From Atherix ibis (taxonomy: Eukaryota > Arthropoda > Insecta > Diptera > Athericidae): a DNA stretch of 64,000 nucleotides. This document shows, one piece after another, positions 21,661-34,440 of the stretch. Position 1 is the first letter of the stretch. Every line of letters begins with the position of its first letter. The position numbers were made by a program, and so were the translations under genes. The DNA is taken from assembly GCA_958298945.1 (NCBI GenBank), contig OY282608.1, positions 77,052,806 through 77,116,805 of the forward strand. Direction: 5' to 3'. Below the pieces are notes generated by a model, which was given only the letters and a program-made list of their open reading frames with translations, did no database searches and was not told the DNA's origin.

Positions 21661-24600
21661 TTGTTGGCTTGTTGGTTTGTTGGTTTGTTGGTTTGTTGGT
21701 TTGTTGGTTTGCTGGTTTGTTGGTTTGTTGGTTTGTTGGTTTGTTGGTTTGTTGGTTTGTTGGTTTGTTGGTTTTTTGGTTTGTTGGCTTATTGGTTTGT
21801 TGGTTTGTTGGTTTGTTGGTTTGTTGGTTTCTTCGTTTCTTGGTTTTTTGGTTTCTTCGTTTGTTGGTTTTTTGGTTTGTTGGTTTGTTGGTATGTTAGT
21901 TTTTTGGTTTGTTGGTTTGTTGGTGTGTTGGTTTGTTGGTTTTTTGGTTTGTTGGTTTGTTGGTTTGTTCGTTTGTTGGTTTGTTGGTTTGTTGGTTTGT
22001 TGGTTTATTGGTTTGTTGGTTTGTTGGTTTGTTTGTTTGTTGGTTTTTTGGTTTTTGGTTTGTAGGCTTGTTTGTTTGTTGGTTTGTTGGTTTGTTCGTT
22101 TGTTCATTAGTTGGCTTGTTGGTTTGTTGGTTTGTTGGTTTGTTGGTTTGTTTGTTTGTTGGTTTGTTTGTTTGTTGGCTTGTTGCCTTGTTGGCTTGTT
22201 TGTTTGTTGGTTTGTTGGTTTGCTGGTTTGTTGGTTTGCTGGTTTGTTGGTTTGTTGGTTTGTTGGTTTGTTGGTTTGTTGGTTTGTTGGTTTGTTGGTT
22301 TTTTGGTTTGTTGGCTTATTGGTTTGTTGGTTTGTTGGTTTGTTGGTTTGTTGGTTTGTTGGTTTCTTCGTTTGTTGGTTTTTTGGTTTCTTCGTTTATT
22401 GGTTTTTTGGTTTGTTGGTTTGTTGGTTTGTTGGTTTGTTGGTTTGTTGGTTTGTTGGTTTTTTGGTTTGTTGGCTTGTTGGTTTGTTGGTTTGTTGGTT
22501 TGTTGGTTTGTTGGCTTCTTGGCTTGTTGGCAAGGTGGTTTGTTGGTTTGTTGGTTTGTTGGTTTGTTGGTTTGTTGGTTTTTTGGTTTGTTGGCTTATT
22601 GGTTTGTTGGTTTGTTGGTTTGTTGGTTTGTTGGTTTGTTGGTTTCTTCGTTTGTTGGTTTTTTGGTTTCTTCGTTTGTTGGTTTTTTGGTTTGTTGGTT
22701 TGTTGGTTTGTTGGTTTGTTGGTTTGTTGGTTTGTTGGTTTGTTGGTTTGTTGGTTTTTTGGTTTGTTGGCTTGTTGGTTTGTTGGTTTGTTGGTTTGTT
22801 GGTTTGTTGGCTTCTTGGCTTGTTGGCAAGTTGGCTTGTTGGTTTTTTGGTTTGTTGGCTTATTGGTTTGTTGGTTTGTTGGTTTGTTGGTTTGTTGGCT
22901 TGTTGGTTTGTTGGTTTTTTGGTTTTTTGGTTTGTTGGTTTGTTGGTTTGTTTGTTTGTTGGTTTCATCTTTTGTTGGCTTGTTGGTTTGTTGGCTTGTT
23001 GGCTTGTTGGCATGTTGGTTTGTTGGTTTGTTAGTTTGTTGGTTTTTTGGTTTGTTGGCTTGTTGGCTTGTTGGTTTGTTGGTTTGTTGGCTTGTTGGTT
23101 TGTTGGTTTGTTGTTTTGTTGGTTTGTTGGTTTGTTGGTTTGTTGGTTTGTTGGTTTGTTGGTTTGTTTGATTGTTGGTTTGTTCGTTTGTTGGCTTGTT
23201 GGTTTATTGGTTTGTTGGTTTGTTGGTTTGTTGGTTTGTTGGTTTGTTGTTTTGTTGGTTTGCTTGTTTGTTGGTTTGTTGGTTTGGTGGTTTTTTGGCT
23301 TGTTTGTTTGTTGGCTTGTTGGCTTGTTGGTCTGTTAGTTTGTTTGTCTGTTGGTTTGTTTGTTTGTCGGGTTATTTGTTTGTTGGTTTGTTGGTTTTTG
23401 TTAGTTTGTTGGTTTGTTTGTTTGTTGGTTTGTTGGTTTGTTAGTTTGTTGGTTTGTTGTTTTTTGTTGGTTTGTTGGTTTGTTGGTTTGTTGGTTAGTT
23501 GGTTTTTTGGTTTGTTGGTTTGTTGGTTTGTTGGTTTGTTCGTTTGTTGGTTTGTTGGTTTGTTAGTTTGTTGGTTTATTGGTTTGTTGGTTTGTTTGTT
23601 TGTTGGTTTGTTGGTTTTTGGTTTGTAGGCTTGTTTGTTTGTTGGTTTGTTGGTTTGTTCGTTTGTTCATTAGTTGGCTTGTTGGTGAGTTGGTTTGTTG
23701 GTTTGTTGGTTTGTTTGTTTGTTGGTTTGTTTGTTTGTTGGCTTGTTGCCTTGTTGCCTTGTTTGTTTGTTGGTTTGTTGGTTTGTTGGTTTGTTGGTTT
23801 GCTGGTTTGTTGGTTTGTTGGTTTGTTGGTTTGTTGGTTTGTTGGTTTGTTGGTTTGTTGGTTTTTTGGTTTGTTGGCTTATTGGTTTGTTGGTTTGTTG
23901 GTTTTTTGGTTTGTTGGTTTGTTGGTTTCTTCGTTTGTTGGTTTTTTGGTTTCTTCGTTTGTTGGTTTTTTGGTTTGTTGGTTTGTTGGTTTGTTGGTTT
24001 GTTGGTTTTTTGGTTTGTTGGCTTGTTGGTTTGTTAGTTTTTTGGTTTGTTGGTTTGTTGGCTTCTTGGCTTGTTGGCAAGTTGGTTTGTTGGTTTGTTG
24101 GTTTGTTGGTTTGTTGGTTTTTTGGTTTGTTGGTTTGTTCGTTTGTTGGCTTGTTGGTTTCTTCGTTTGTTGGTTTTTTGGTTTCTTCGTTTGTTGGGTT
24201 TTTGGTTTGTTGGTTTGTTGGTTTGTTGGTTTGTTGGTTTGTTTGTTTGTTGGTTTGTTTGTTTGTTGGTTTGTTCGTTTGTTGGCTTGTTGGTCTGTTG
24301 GCTTGTTACCTTGTTGGCTTGTTGGTTTGTTGGTTTGTTGGTTTGTTGGTTTGTTGGTTTGCTGGTTTGTTGGTTTGTTGGTTTGTTGGTTTGTTGGTTT
24401 GTTGGTTTGTTGGTTTTTTGGTTTGTTGGCTTATTGGTTTTTTGGTTTGTTGGTTTGTTGGTTTGTTGGTTTGTTGGTTTCTTCGTTTCTTGGTTTTTTG
24501 GTTTCTTCGTTTGTTGGTTTTTTGGTTTGTTGGTTTGTTGGTATGTTAGTTTTTTGGTTTGTTGGTTTGTTGGTGTGTTGGTTTGTTGGTTTTTTGGTTT

Positions 24601-25008
24601 GTTGGTTTGTTGGTTTGTTCGTTTGTTGGTTTGTTGGTTTGTTGGTTTGTTGGTTTATTGGTTTGTTGGTTTGTTGGTTTGTTTGTTTGTTGGTTTTTTG
24701 GTTTTTGGTTTGTAGGCTTGTTTGTTTGTTGGTTTGTTGGTTTGTTCGTTTGTTCATTAGTTGGCTTGTTGGTTTGTTGGTTTGTTGGTTTGTTGGTTTG
24801 TTTGTTTGTTGGTTTGTTTGTTTGTTGGCTTGTTGCCTTGTTGGCTTGTTTGTTTGTTGGTTTGTTGGTTTGCTGGTTTGTTGGTTTGCTGGTTTGTTGG
24901 TTTGTTGGTTTGTTGGTTTGTTGGTTTGTTGGTTTGTTGGTTTTTTGGTTTGTTGGCTTATTGGTTTGTTGGTTTGTTGGTTTGTTGGTTTGTTGGTTTC
25001 TTCGTTTG
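19710..25008 (+). repeat. Two overlapping copies of a unit of about 2.65 kb
   Basis: The modules from about 19,710 to 22,358 repeat from about 22,359 to 25,008 at a spacing of 2,649, becoming 2,650 after about 21,300. Matching points are 19,747 and 22,396, GTCGGGTTAT at 20,717 and 23,366, and 22,111 and 24,761. This period overlaps the 2.19-kb pair on its left, so part of the sequence exists in three copies. Overlapping periods of different length are a sign of successive unequal exchanges. Confidence 0.85.
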
Positions 25009-27660
25009 TTGGTTTTTTGGTTTCTTCGTTTGTTGGTTTTTTGGTTTGTTGGTTTGTTGGTTTGTTGGTTTGTTGGTTTTTTGGTATGTTGGCTTGTTGG
25101 TTTGTTGGTTTTTTGGTTTGTTGGTTTGTTGGCTTCTTGGCTTGTTGGCAAGTTGGTTTGTTGGTTTGTTGGTTTGTTGGTTTTTTGGTTTGTTGGTTTG
25201 TTCGTTTGTTGGCTTGTTGGTTTCTTCGTTTGTTGGTTTTTTGGTTTCTTCGTTTGTTGGTTTTTTGGTTTGTTGGTTTGTTGGTTTGTTGGTTTGTTGG
25301 TTTGCTTGTTTGTTGGTTTGTTTGTTTGTTGGTTTGTTCGTTTGTTGGCTTGTTGGTTTGTTGGCTTGTTGCCTTGTTGGCTTGTTGGTTTGTTGGTTTG
25401 TTGGTTTGTTGGTTTGTTGGTTTGCTGGTTTGTTGGTTTGTTGGTTTGTTGGTTTGTTGGTTTGTTGGTTTGTTGGTTTTTTGGTTTGTTGGCTTATTGG
25501 TTTGTTGGTTTGTTGGTTTGTTGGTTTGTTGGTTTGTTGGTTTGTTGGTTTGTTGGTTTCTTCGTTTGTTGGTTTTTTTGTTTCTTCGTTGGTTGGTTTT
25601 TTGGTTTGTTGGTTTGTTGGTATGTTAGTTTGTTGGTTTGTTGGTTTTTTGGTTTGTTGGCTTGTTGGTTTGTTGGTTTGTTGGTTTGTTGGCTTCTTGG
25701 CTTGTTGGCAAGTTGGTTTGTTGGTTTGTTGGTTTGTTGGTTTGTTGGTTTGTTGGTTTTTTAGTTTGTTGGCTTATTGGTTTGTTGGTTTGTTGGTTTG
25801 TTGGTTTGTTGGTTTGTTGGTTTGTTGGTTTTTTGGTTTGTTGGCTTATTGGTTTGTTGGTTTGTTGGTTTGTTGGTTTGTTGGTTTGTTGGTTTGTTGG
25901 TTTGTTGGTTTGTTGGTTTCTTCGTTTGTTGGTTTTTCGGTTTATTCGTTTGTTGGTTTTTTGGTTTGTTGGTTTGTTGGTTTATTGGTTTGTTGGTTTG
26001 TTGGTTTGTTGGTTTTTTAATTTGTTGGCTTGTTGGCTTGTTGGCTTGTTGGTTTGTTGGTTTGTTGGTTTGTTGATTTTTTGGTTTGTTGGTTTGTTCG
26101 TTTGTTGGCTTGTTGGTTTGTTGATTTTTGGCTTGTTGGTTTGTTGGTTTGTTTGTTTGTTGGTTTATTGGCTTGTTGGTTTGTTGGTTTGTTGGTTTGT
26201 TCGTTTGTTCATTAGTTGGCTTGTTGGTTTGTTGGTTTGTTGGTTTGTTGGTTTGTTTGTTTGTTGGTTTGTTTGTTTGTTGGCTTGTTGCCTTGTTGGC
26301 TTGTTTGTTTGTTGGTTTGTTGGTTTGCTGGTTTGTTGGTTTGCTGGTTTGTTGGTTTGTTGGTTTGTTGGTTTGTTGATTTGTTGGTTTGTTGGTTTTT
26401 TGGTTTGTTGGCTTGTTGGTTTGTTGGTTTGTTGGTTTGTTGGTTTGTTGGTTTCTTCGTTTGTTGGTTTTTTGGTTTCTTCGTTTGTTGGTTTTTTGGT
26501 TTGTTGGTTTGTTGGTTTGTTGGTTTGTTGGTTTTTTGGTATGTTGGCTTGTTGGTTTGTTGGTTTTTTGTTTTGTTGGTTTGTTGGCTTCTTGGCTTGT
26601 TGGCAAGTTGGTTTGTTGGTTTGTTGGTTTGTTGGTTTTTTGGTTTGTTGGTTTGTTCGTTTGTTGGCTTGTTGGTTTCTTCGTTTGTTGGTTTTTTGGT
26701 TTCTTCGTTTGTTGGTTTTTTGGTTTGTTGGTTTGTTGGTTTGTTGGTTTGTTGGTTTGCTTGTTTGTTGGTTTGTTTGTTTGTTGGTTTGTTCGTTTGT
26801 TGGCTTGTTGGTTTGTTGGCTTGTTGCCTTGTTGGCTTGTTGGTTTGTTGGTTTGTTGGTTTGTTGGTTTGTTGGTTTGCTGGTTTGTTGGTTTGTTGGT
26901 TTGTTGGTTTGTTGGTTTGTTGGTTTGTTGGTTTTTTGGTTTGTTGGCTTATTGGTTTGTTGGTTTGTTGGTTTGTTGGTTTGTTGGTTTGTTGGTTTGT
27001 TGGTTTGTTGGTTTCTTCGTTTGTTGGTTTTTTTGTTTCTTCGTTGGTTGGTTTTTTGGTTTGTTGGTTTGTTGGTATGTTAGTTTGTTGGTTTGTAGGT
27101 TTTTTGGTTTGTTGGCTTGTTGGTTTGTTGGTTTGTTGGTTTGTTGGCTTCTTGGCTTGTTGGCAAGTTGGTTTGTTGGTTTGTTGGTTTGTTGGTTTGT
27201 TGGTTTTTTGGTTTGTTGGTTTTTTAGTTTGTTGGCTTATTGGTTTGTTGGTTTGTTGGTTTGTTGGTTTGTTGGTTTGTTGGTTTGTTGGTTTTTTGGT
27301 TTGTTGGCTTATTGGTTTGTTGGTTTGTTGGTTTGTTGGTTTGTTGGTTTGTTGGTTTGTTGGTTTGTTGGTTTGTTGGTTTGTTGGTTTCTTCGTTTGT
27401 TGGTTTTTCGGTTTATTCGTTTGTTGGTTTTTTGGTTTGTTGGTTTGTTGGTTTATTGGTTTGTTGGTTTGTTGGTTTGTTGGTTTTTTAATTTGTTGGC
27501 TTGTTGGCTTGTTGGTTTGTTGGTTTGTTGGTTTGTTGGTTTGTTGATTTTTTGCTTTGTTGGTTTGTTCGTTTGTTGGCTTGTTGGTTTGTTGATTTTT
27601 GGCTTGTTGGTTTGTTGGTTTGTTGGTTTGTTTGTTTGTTGGTTTATTGGCTTGTTGGTT
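24737..27660 (+). repeat. Two tandem copies of a unit of about 1.46 kb
   Basis: TTCATTAG near 24,753 matches near 26,208, and the series continues at a spacing of 1,455. It rises to 1,463, 1,471 and finally 1,479 as single octamers are gained in copy 2. The spacing grows in steps of exactly 8, showing octamer-register slippage after the larger duplication. Copy 2 runs to about 27,659. The unit contains GGTTTATTCG variants (near 25,942 and 27,413) rarely seen elsewhere. Confidence 0.85.
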
Positions 27661-27669
27661 TTTTGGTTT

Positions 27670-30600
27670 GTTGGTTTGTTGGTTTCTTGGTTTGTTAGTT
27701 TGTTTGTTTGTTGTTTTGTTTGTTTGTTGGTTTGTTGGTTTGTTCGTTTGTTGGTTTGTTGGTTTGTTGGTTTGTTGTTTTGTTGGTTTGTTCGTTTGTT
27801 GATTTGTTGGTTTGTTGGTTTGTTGGCTTGTTGGTTTGTTGGTTTGTTGGCTTGTTGGTTTGTTGGTTTATCTGTTTGTTGGTTTGTTGGGTTTTTTGGT
27901 TTGTTGGTTTGTTGGTTTTTTGGTTTCTTCGTTTGTTGGTTTTTTGGTTTGTTGGTTTGTTGGTTTGTGGGTCTGTTGGTTTGTTGGTTTGTTGGTTTTT
28001 TGGTTTGTTGGCTTGTTGGTTTGTTGGTTTGTTTGTTTGTTGGTTTGTTGGCTTCTTGGCTTGTTGGCAAGTTGGTTTGTTGGTTTGTTGGTTTGTTGGT
28101 TTGTTGGTTTTTTGGTTTGTTGGCTTATTGGTTTGTTGGTTTGTTGGTTTGTTGGTTTGTTGGTTTGTTGGTTTCGTCGTTTGTTGGTTTTTTGGTTTCT
28201 TTGTTTGTTGGTTTTTTGGTTTGTTGGTTTGTTGGTTTGTTGGTTTGTTGGTTTGTTGGTTTGTTGGTTTTTTGGTTTGTTGGCTTGTTGGTTTGTTGGT
28301 TTGTTGGTTTGTTGGTTTGTTGGCTTCTTGGCTTGTTGTCAAGTTGGTTTGTTGGTTGTTTGGTTTGTTGGCTTATTGGTTTGTTGGTTTGTTGGTTTGT
28401 TGGTTTGTTGGTTTGTTGGCTTGTTGGTTTGTTGGTTTTTTGGTTTTTTGGTTTGTTGGTTTGTTGGTTTGTTTGTTTGTTGGTTTCATCGTTTGTTGGC
28501 TTGTTGGTTTGTTGGCTTGTTGGCTTGTTGGCTTGTTGGCATGTTGGTTTGTTGGTTTGTTAGTTTGTTGGTTTTTTGGTTTGTTGGCTTGTTGGCTTGT
28601 TGGTTTGTTGGTTTGTTGGCTTGTTGGTTTGTTGGTTTGTTCGTTTGTTGGTTTGTTGGTTTGTTGGTTTGTTGGTTTGTTTGATTGTTGGTTTGTTCGT
28701 TTGTTGGCTTGTTGGTTTATTGGTTTGTTGGTTTGTTGGTTTGTTGGTTTGTTGGTTTGTTGTTTTGTTGGTTTGCTTGTTTGTTGGTTTGTTGGTTTGT
28801 TGGTTTTTTGGCTTGTTTGTTTGTTGGTTTGTTGGTTTGTTGGTTTCTTCGTTTGTTGGTTTTTTGGTTTCTTCGTTTGTTGGTTTTTTGGTTTGTAAGT
28901 TTGTTGGTTTGTTGGTTTGTTGGTTTGTTGGTTTGTTGTTTTGTTGGTTTGCTTGTTTGTTGGTTTGTTGGTTTGTTGGTTTTATGGCTTGTTTGTTTGT
29001 TGGCTTGTTGGCTTGTTCGTCTGTTAGTTTGTTTGTTTGTTGGTTTGTTGGTTTGTCGGGTTATTTGTTTGTTGGTTTGTTGGTTTTTGTTGGTTTGTTG
29101 GTTTGTTTGTTTGTTGGTTTGTTGGTTTGTTAGTTTGTTGGTTTGTTGTTGTTTGTTGGTTTGTTGGTTTGTTGGTTTGTTGGTTTGTTGGTTTTTTGGT
29201 TTTTTGGTTTGTTGGTTTCTTGGTTGTTCGTTTGTTGGTTTGTTGGTTTGTTGGTTTATTGGTTTGTTGGTTTGTTGGTTTGTTCGTTTGCTCATTAGTT
29301 GGCTTGTTGGTTTATTGGTTTGTTGGTTTGTTGGTTTGTTTGTTTGTTGGTTTGTTTGTTTGTTGGCTTGTTGCCTTGTTGGCTTGTTTGTTTGTAGGTT
29401 TGTTGGTTTGTTGGTTTGTTGGTTTGCTGGTTTGTTGGTTTGTTGGTTTGTTGGTTTGTTGGTTTGTTGGTTTGTTGGTTTTTTGGTTTGTTGGCTTATT
29501 GGTTTGTTGGTTTGTTGTTTTGTTGGTTTGTTGGTTTGTTGGTTTGTTGGTTTGTTGGTTTCTTCGTTTGTTGGTTTTTTGGTTTCTTCGTTTGTTGGTT
29601 TTTTGGTTTGTTGGTTTGTTGGTTTATTGGTTTGTTGGTTTTTTGGTTTGTTGGCTTGTTGGTTTGTTGGTTTTTTGGTTTGTTGGTTTGTTGGCTTCTT
29701 GGCTTGTTGGCAAGTTGGTTTGTTGGTTTGTTGGTTTGTTGGTTTGTTGGTTTTTTGGTTTGTTGGTTTGTTCGTTTGTTGGCTTGTTGGTTTCATCGTT
29801 TTTTGGTTTTTTGTTTTCTTCGTTTGTTGGTTTTTTGGTTTGTTGGTTTGTTGGTTTGTTGGTTTGTTGGTTTGTTGGTTTGTTGGTTTGTTTGTTTGTT
29901 GGTTTGTTTGTTTGTTGGTTTGTTCGTTTGTTGGCTTGTTGGTTTGTTGGCTTGTTGCCTTGTTGGCTTGTTGGTTTGTTGGTTTGTTGGTTTGTTGGTT
30001 TGTTGGTTTGCTGGTTTGTTGGTTTGTTGGTTTGTTGGTTTGTTGGTTTGTTGGTTTGTTGGTTTGTTGGTTTTTTGGTTTGTTGGCTTATTGGTTTGTT
30101 GGTTTATTGGTTTGTTGGTTTGTTGGTTTGTTGGTTTGTTGGTTTCTTCGTTTGTTGGTTTTTTGGTTTCATCGTTTGTTGGTTTTTTGGTTTGTTGGTT
30201 TGTTGGTTTGTTAGTTTGTTGGTTTGTTGGTTTTTTGGTTTGTTGGCTTGTTGGTTTGTTGGTTTGTTGGTTTGTTGGTTTGTTGGCTTCTTGGCTTGTT
30301 GGCAAGTTGGTTTGTTGGTTTGTTGGTTTGTTGGTTTGTTGGTTTGTTGGTTTTTTGGTTTGTTGGCTTATTGGTTTGTTGGTTTGTTGGTTTGTTGGTT
30401 TGTTGGTTTGTTGGTTTTTTGGTTTGTTGGCTTATTGGCTTGTTGGTTTGTTGGTTTGTTGGTTTGTTGGTTTGTTCGTTTCTTCGTTTGTTGGTTTTTC
30501 GGTTTCTTCGTTTGTTGGTTTTTTGGTTTGTTGGTTTGTTGGTTTATTGGTTTGTTGGTTTGTTGGTTTGTTGGTTTTTTGGTTTGTTGGCTTGTTGGTT

Positions 30601-32996
30601 TGTTGGTTTGTTGGTTTGTTGGTTTGTTGATTTTTTGGTTTATTGGCTTGTTGGTTTGTTGGTTTGTTGGTTTGTTGGTTTCTTGGTTTGTTAGTTTGTT
30701 TGTTTGTTGTTTTGTTTGTTTGTTGGTTTGTTGGTTTGTTCTTTTGTTGGTTTGTTGGTTTGTTGTTTTGTTGGTTTGTTCGTTTGTTGATTTGTTGGTT
30801 TGTTGGTTTGTTGGCTTGTTGGTTTGTTGGTTTGTTGGCTTGTTGGTTTGTTGGTTTGTTGGTTTGTTGGTTTGTTGGGTTTTTTGGTTTGTTGGTTTGT
30901 TGGTTTTTTGGTTTCTTCGTTTGTTGGTTTTTTGGTTTGTTGGTTTGTTGGTTTGTGGGTTTGTTGGTTTGTTGGTTTGTTGGTTTTTTGGTTTGTTGGC
31001 TTGTTGGTTTGTTGGTTTGTTTGTTTGTTGGTTTGTTGGCTTCTTGGCTTGTTGGCAAGTTGGTTTGTTGGTTTGTTGGTTTGTTGGTTTGTTGGTTTTT
31101 TGGTTTGTTGGCTTATTGGTTTGTTGGTTTGTTGGTTTGTTGGTTTGTTGGTTTGTTGGTTTCGTCGTTTGTTGGTTTTTTTAGTTCTTTGTTTGTTGGT
31201 TTTTTGGTTTGTTGGTTTGTTGGTTTGTTGGTTTGTTGGTTTGTTGGTTTGTTGGTTTGTTGGTTTTTTGGTTTGTTGGCTTGTTGATTTGTTGGTTTGT
31301 TGGTTTGTTCGTTTGTTGATTTGTTGGTTTGTTGGTTTCTTGGTTTGTTAGTTTGTTTGTTTGTTGCTTTGTTTGTTTGTTGGTTTGTTGGTTTGTTCGT
31401 TTGTTGGTTTGTTGGTTTGTTGTTTTGTTGGTTTGTTCGTTTGTTGATTTGTTGGTTTGTTGGTTTGTTGGCTTGTTGGTTTGTTGGTTTGTTGACTTGT
31501 TGGTTTGTTGGTTTGTTGGTTTCTTGGTTTGTTGGTTTGTTGGGTTTTTTGGTTTGTTGGTTTGTTGGTTTTTTGGTTTCTTCGTTTGTTGGTTTTTTGG
31601 TTTGTTGGTTTGTGGGTTTGTTGGTTTGTTGGTTTGTTGGTTTTTTGGTTTGTTGGCTTGTTGGTTTGTTGGTTTGTTTGTTTGTTGGTTTGTTGGCTTC
31701 TTGGCTTGTTGGCAAGTTGGTTTGTTGGTTTGTTGGTTTTTTGGTTTGTTGGCTTATTGGTTTGTTGGTTTGTTGGTTTGTTGGTTTGTTGGTTTGTTGG
31801 TTTCTTCGTTTGTTGGTTTTTTGGTTTCTTCGTTTGTTGGTTTTTTGGTTTGTTGGTTTGTTGGTTTGTTGGTTTGTTAGTTTGTTGGTTTGTTGGTTTT
31901 TTGGTTTGTTAGCTTGTTGGTTTGTTGGTTTGTTGGTTTGTTGGTTTGTTGGCTTCTTGGCTTGTTGGCAAGTTGGTTTGTTGGTTTGTTGGTTTGTTGG
32001 TTTGTTGGTTTGTTGGTTTTTTGGTTTGTTGGCTTATTGGTTTGTTGGTTTGTTGGTTTGTTGGTTTGTTGGTTTGTTGGTTTGTTGGTTTTTTGGTTTG
32101 TTGGCTTATTGGCTTGTTGGTTTGTTGGTTTGTTGGTTTGTTGGTTTGTTGGTTTCTTCGTTTGTTGGTTTTTCGGTTTCTTCGTTTGTTGGTTTTTTGG
32201 TTTGTTGGTTTGTTGGTTTATTGGTTTGTTGGTTTGTTGGTTTGTTGGTTTTTTGGTTTGTTGGCTTGTTGGTTTGTTGGTTTGTTGGTTTGTTGGTTTG
32301 TTGATTTTTTGGTTTATTGGCTTGTTGGTTTGTTGGTTTGTTGGTTTGTTGGTTTCTTGGTTTGTTAGTTTGTTTGTTTGTTGTTTTGTTTGTTTGTTGG
32401 TTTGTTGGTTTGTTCGTTTGTTGGTTTGTTGGTTTGTTGTTTTGTTGGTTTGTTCGTTTGTTGATTTGTTGGTTTGTTGGTTTGTTGGCTTGTTGGTTTG
32501 TTGGTTTGTTGGCTTGTTGGTTTGTTGGTTTGTTGGTTTGTTGGTTTGTTGGGTTTTTTGGTTTGTTGGTTTGTTGGTTTTTTGGTTTCTTCGTTTGTTG
32601 GTTTTTTGGTTTGTTGGTTTGTTGGTTTGTGGGTTTGTTGGTTTGTTGGTTTGTTGGTTTTTTGATTTGTTGGCTTGTTGGTTTGTTGGTTTGTTTGTTT
32701 GTTGGTTTGTTGGCTTCTTGGCTTGTTGGCAAGTTGGTTTGTTGGTTTGTTGGTTTGTTGGTTTTTTGGTTTGTTGGCTTATTGGTTTGTTGGTTTGTTG
32801 GTTTGTTGGTTTGTTGGTTTGTTGGTTTCGTCGTTTGTTGGTTTTTTGGTTTCTTTGTTTGTTGGTTTTTTGGTTTGTTGGTTTGTTGGTTTGTTGGTTT
32901 GTTGGTTGGTTGGTTTGTTGGTTTGTTGGTTTTTTGGTTTGTTGGTTTGTTGATTTGTTGGTTTGTTGGTTTGTTGGCTTCTTGGCTTGTTGGCAA
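27670..32996 (+). repeat. Four related copies of a TTTCTTGG-TTAG-TTGATTTG module
   Basis: A module starting with TTTCTTGGTTTGTTAG and containing GGGTTTTTTGG and TTTGTGGG occurs at about 27,686, 30,682, 31,339 and 32,356. Spacings are about 2,988-2,996, 657-665 and 1,674 relative to the 30.68-kb copy. The 31.3-kb copy is shorter and 657 is not a multiple of 8. Further related copies sit at 35,392, 37,232 and 46,494. The TTTCGTCG variant (about 28,172, 31,161 and 32,827) is confined to this block. Confidence 0.82.
28360..29800 (+). repeat. Dispersed duplicate of the block at 33.0-34.4 kb
   Basis: From GGCTTATTGG near 28,371 through TTTCATCG (28,485), TTTGATTGTTGG and TTGTAAGTTTG (near 28,893) to GTCGGGTTAT (29,055), the order matches 33,014 onward at a spacing of 4,654 and then 4,646 after one octamer is lost. 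The copies can be followed to about 29.8 kb and 34.4 kb with more changes. Copy 2 lacks part of the doubled GGTTTTTT near 29,200 and has extra TTTATTTG near 33,870. Confidence 0.8.
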
Positions 32997-33013
32997 GTTG
33001 GTTTGTTGGTTTT

Positions 33014-34430
33014 TTGGTTTGTTGGCTTATTGGTTTGTTGGTTTGTTGGTTTGTTGGTTTGTTGGTTTGTTGGCTTGTTGGTTTGTTGGTTTTTTGGTTT
33101 TTTGGTTTGTTGGTTTGTTGGTTTGTTTGTTTGTTGGTTTCATCGTTTGTTGGCTTGTTGGTTTGTTGGCTTGTTGGCTTGTTGGCTTGTTGGCATGTTG
33201 GTTTGTTGGTTTGTTAGTTTGTTGGTTTTTTGGTTTGTTGGCTTGTTGGCTTGTTGGTTTGTTGGTTTGTTGGCTTGTTGGTTTGTTGGTTTGTTCGTTT
33301 GTTGGTTTGTTGGTTTGTTGGTTTGTTGGTTTGTTTGATTGTTGGTTTGTTCGTTTGTTGGCTTGTTGGTTTATTGGTTTGTTGGTTTGTTGGTTTGTTG
33401 GTTTGTTGGTTTGTTGTTTTGTTGGTTTGCTTGTTTGTTGGTTTGTTGGTTTGTTGGTTTTTTGGTTTGTTTGTTTGTTGGTTTGTTGGTTTGTTGGTTC
33501 CTTCGTTTGTTGGTTTTTTGGTTTCTTCGTTTGTTGGTTTTTTGGTTTGTAAGTTTGTTGGTTTGTTGGTTTGTTGGTTTGTTGGTTTGTGGTTTTGTTG
33601 GTTTGCTTGTTTGTTGGTTTGTTGGTTTGTTGGTTTTTTGGCTTGTTTGTTTGTTGGCTTGTTGGTCTGTTAGTTTGTTTGTTTGTTGGTTTGTTGGTTT
33701 GTCGGGTTATTTGTTTGTTGGTTTGTTGGTTTTTGTTGGTTTGTTGGTTTGTGTGTTTGTTGGTTTGTTGGTTTGTTAGTTTGTTGGTTTGTTGTTGTTT
33801 GTTGGTTTGTTGGTTTGTTGGTTTGTTGGTTTGTTGGTTTTTTGGTTTGTTGGTTTCTTGGTTTGTTCGTTTATTTGTTTGTTGGCTTGTTGGTTTGTTG
33901 GTTTATGGGTTTGTTGGTTTGTTGGTTTGTTCGTTTGTTCATTAGTTGGCTTGTTGGTTTGTTGGTTTGTTGGTTTGTTGGTTTGTTTGTTTGTTGGTTT
34001 GTTTGTTTGTTGGCTTGTTGCCTTGTTGGCTTGTTTGTTTGTTGGTTTGTTGGTTTGTTGGTTTGTTGGTTTGTTGGTTTGCTGGTTTGTTGGTTTGTTG
34101 GTTTGTTGGTTTGTTTGTTTGTTGGTTTGTTGGTTTTTTGGTTTGTTGGCTTATTGGTTTGTTGGTTTGTTGGTTTGTTGGTTTGTTGGTTTATTGGTTT
34201 CTTCGTTTGTTGGTTTTTTGGTATCTTCGTTTGTTAGTTTTTTGGTTTGTTGGTTTGTTGGTTTATTGGTTTGTTGGTTTTTTGGTTTGTTGGCTTGTTG
34301 GTTTGTTGGTTTTTTGGTTTGTTGGTTTGATTGCTTCTTGGCTTGTTGGCAAGTTGGTTTGTTGGTTTGTTGGTTTGTTCGTTTTTTGGTTTGTTGGTTT
34401 GTTCGTTTGTTGGCTTGTTGGTTTCTTCGT
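33014..34430 (+). repeat. Second copy of the 28.4-29.8 kb block
   Basis: This is the right-hand partner at a spacing of 4,654-4,646. It holds the last GTCGGGTTAT of the window, at 33,701. Differences from its partner include GGTTCCTTCG near 33,496, TTTGTGGTTTTG near 33,590 and TTTGTGTGTTTG near 33,750. It ends where the 1,840-bp tandem unit begins. Confidence 0.78.
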
Positions 34431-34440
34431 TTGTTGGTTT

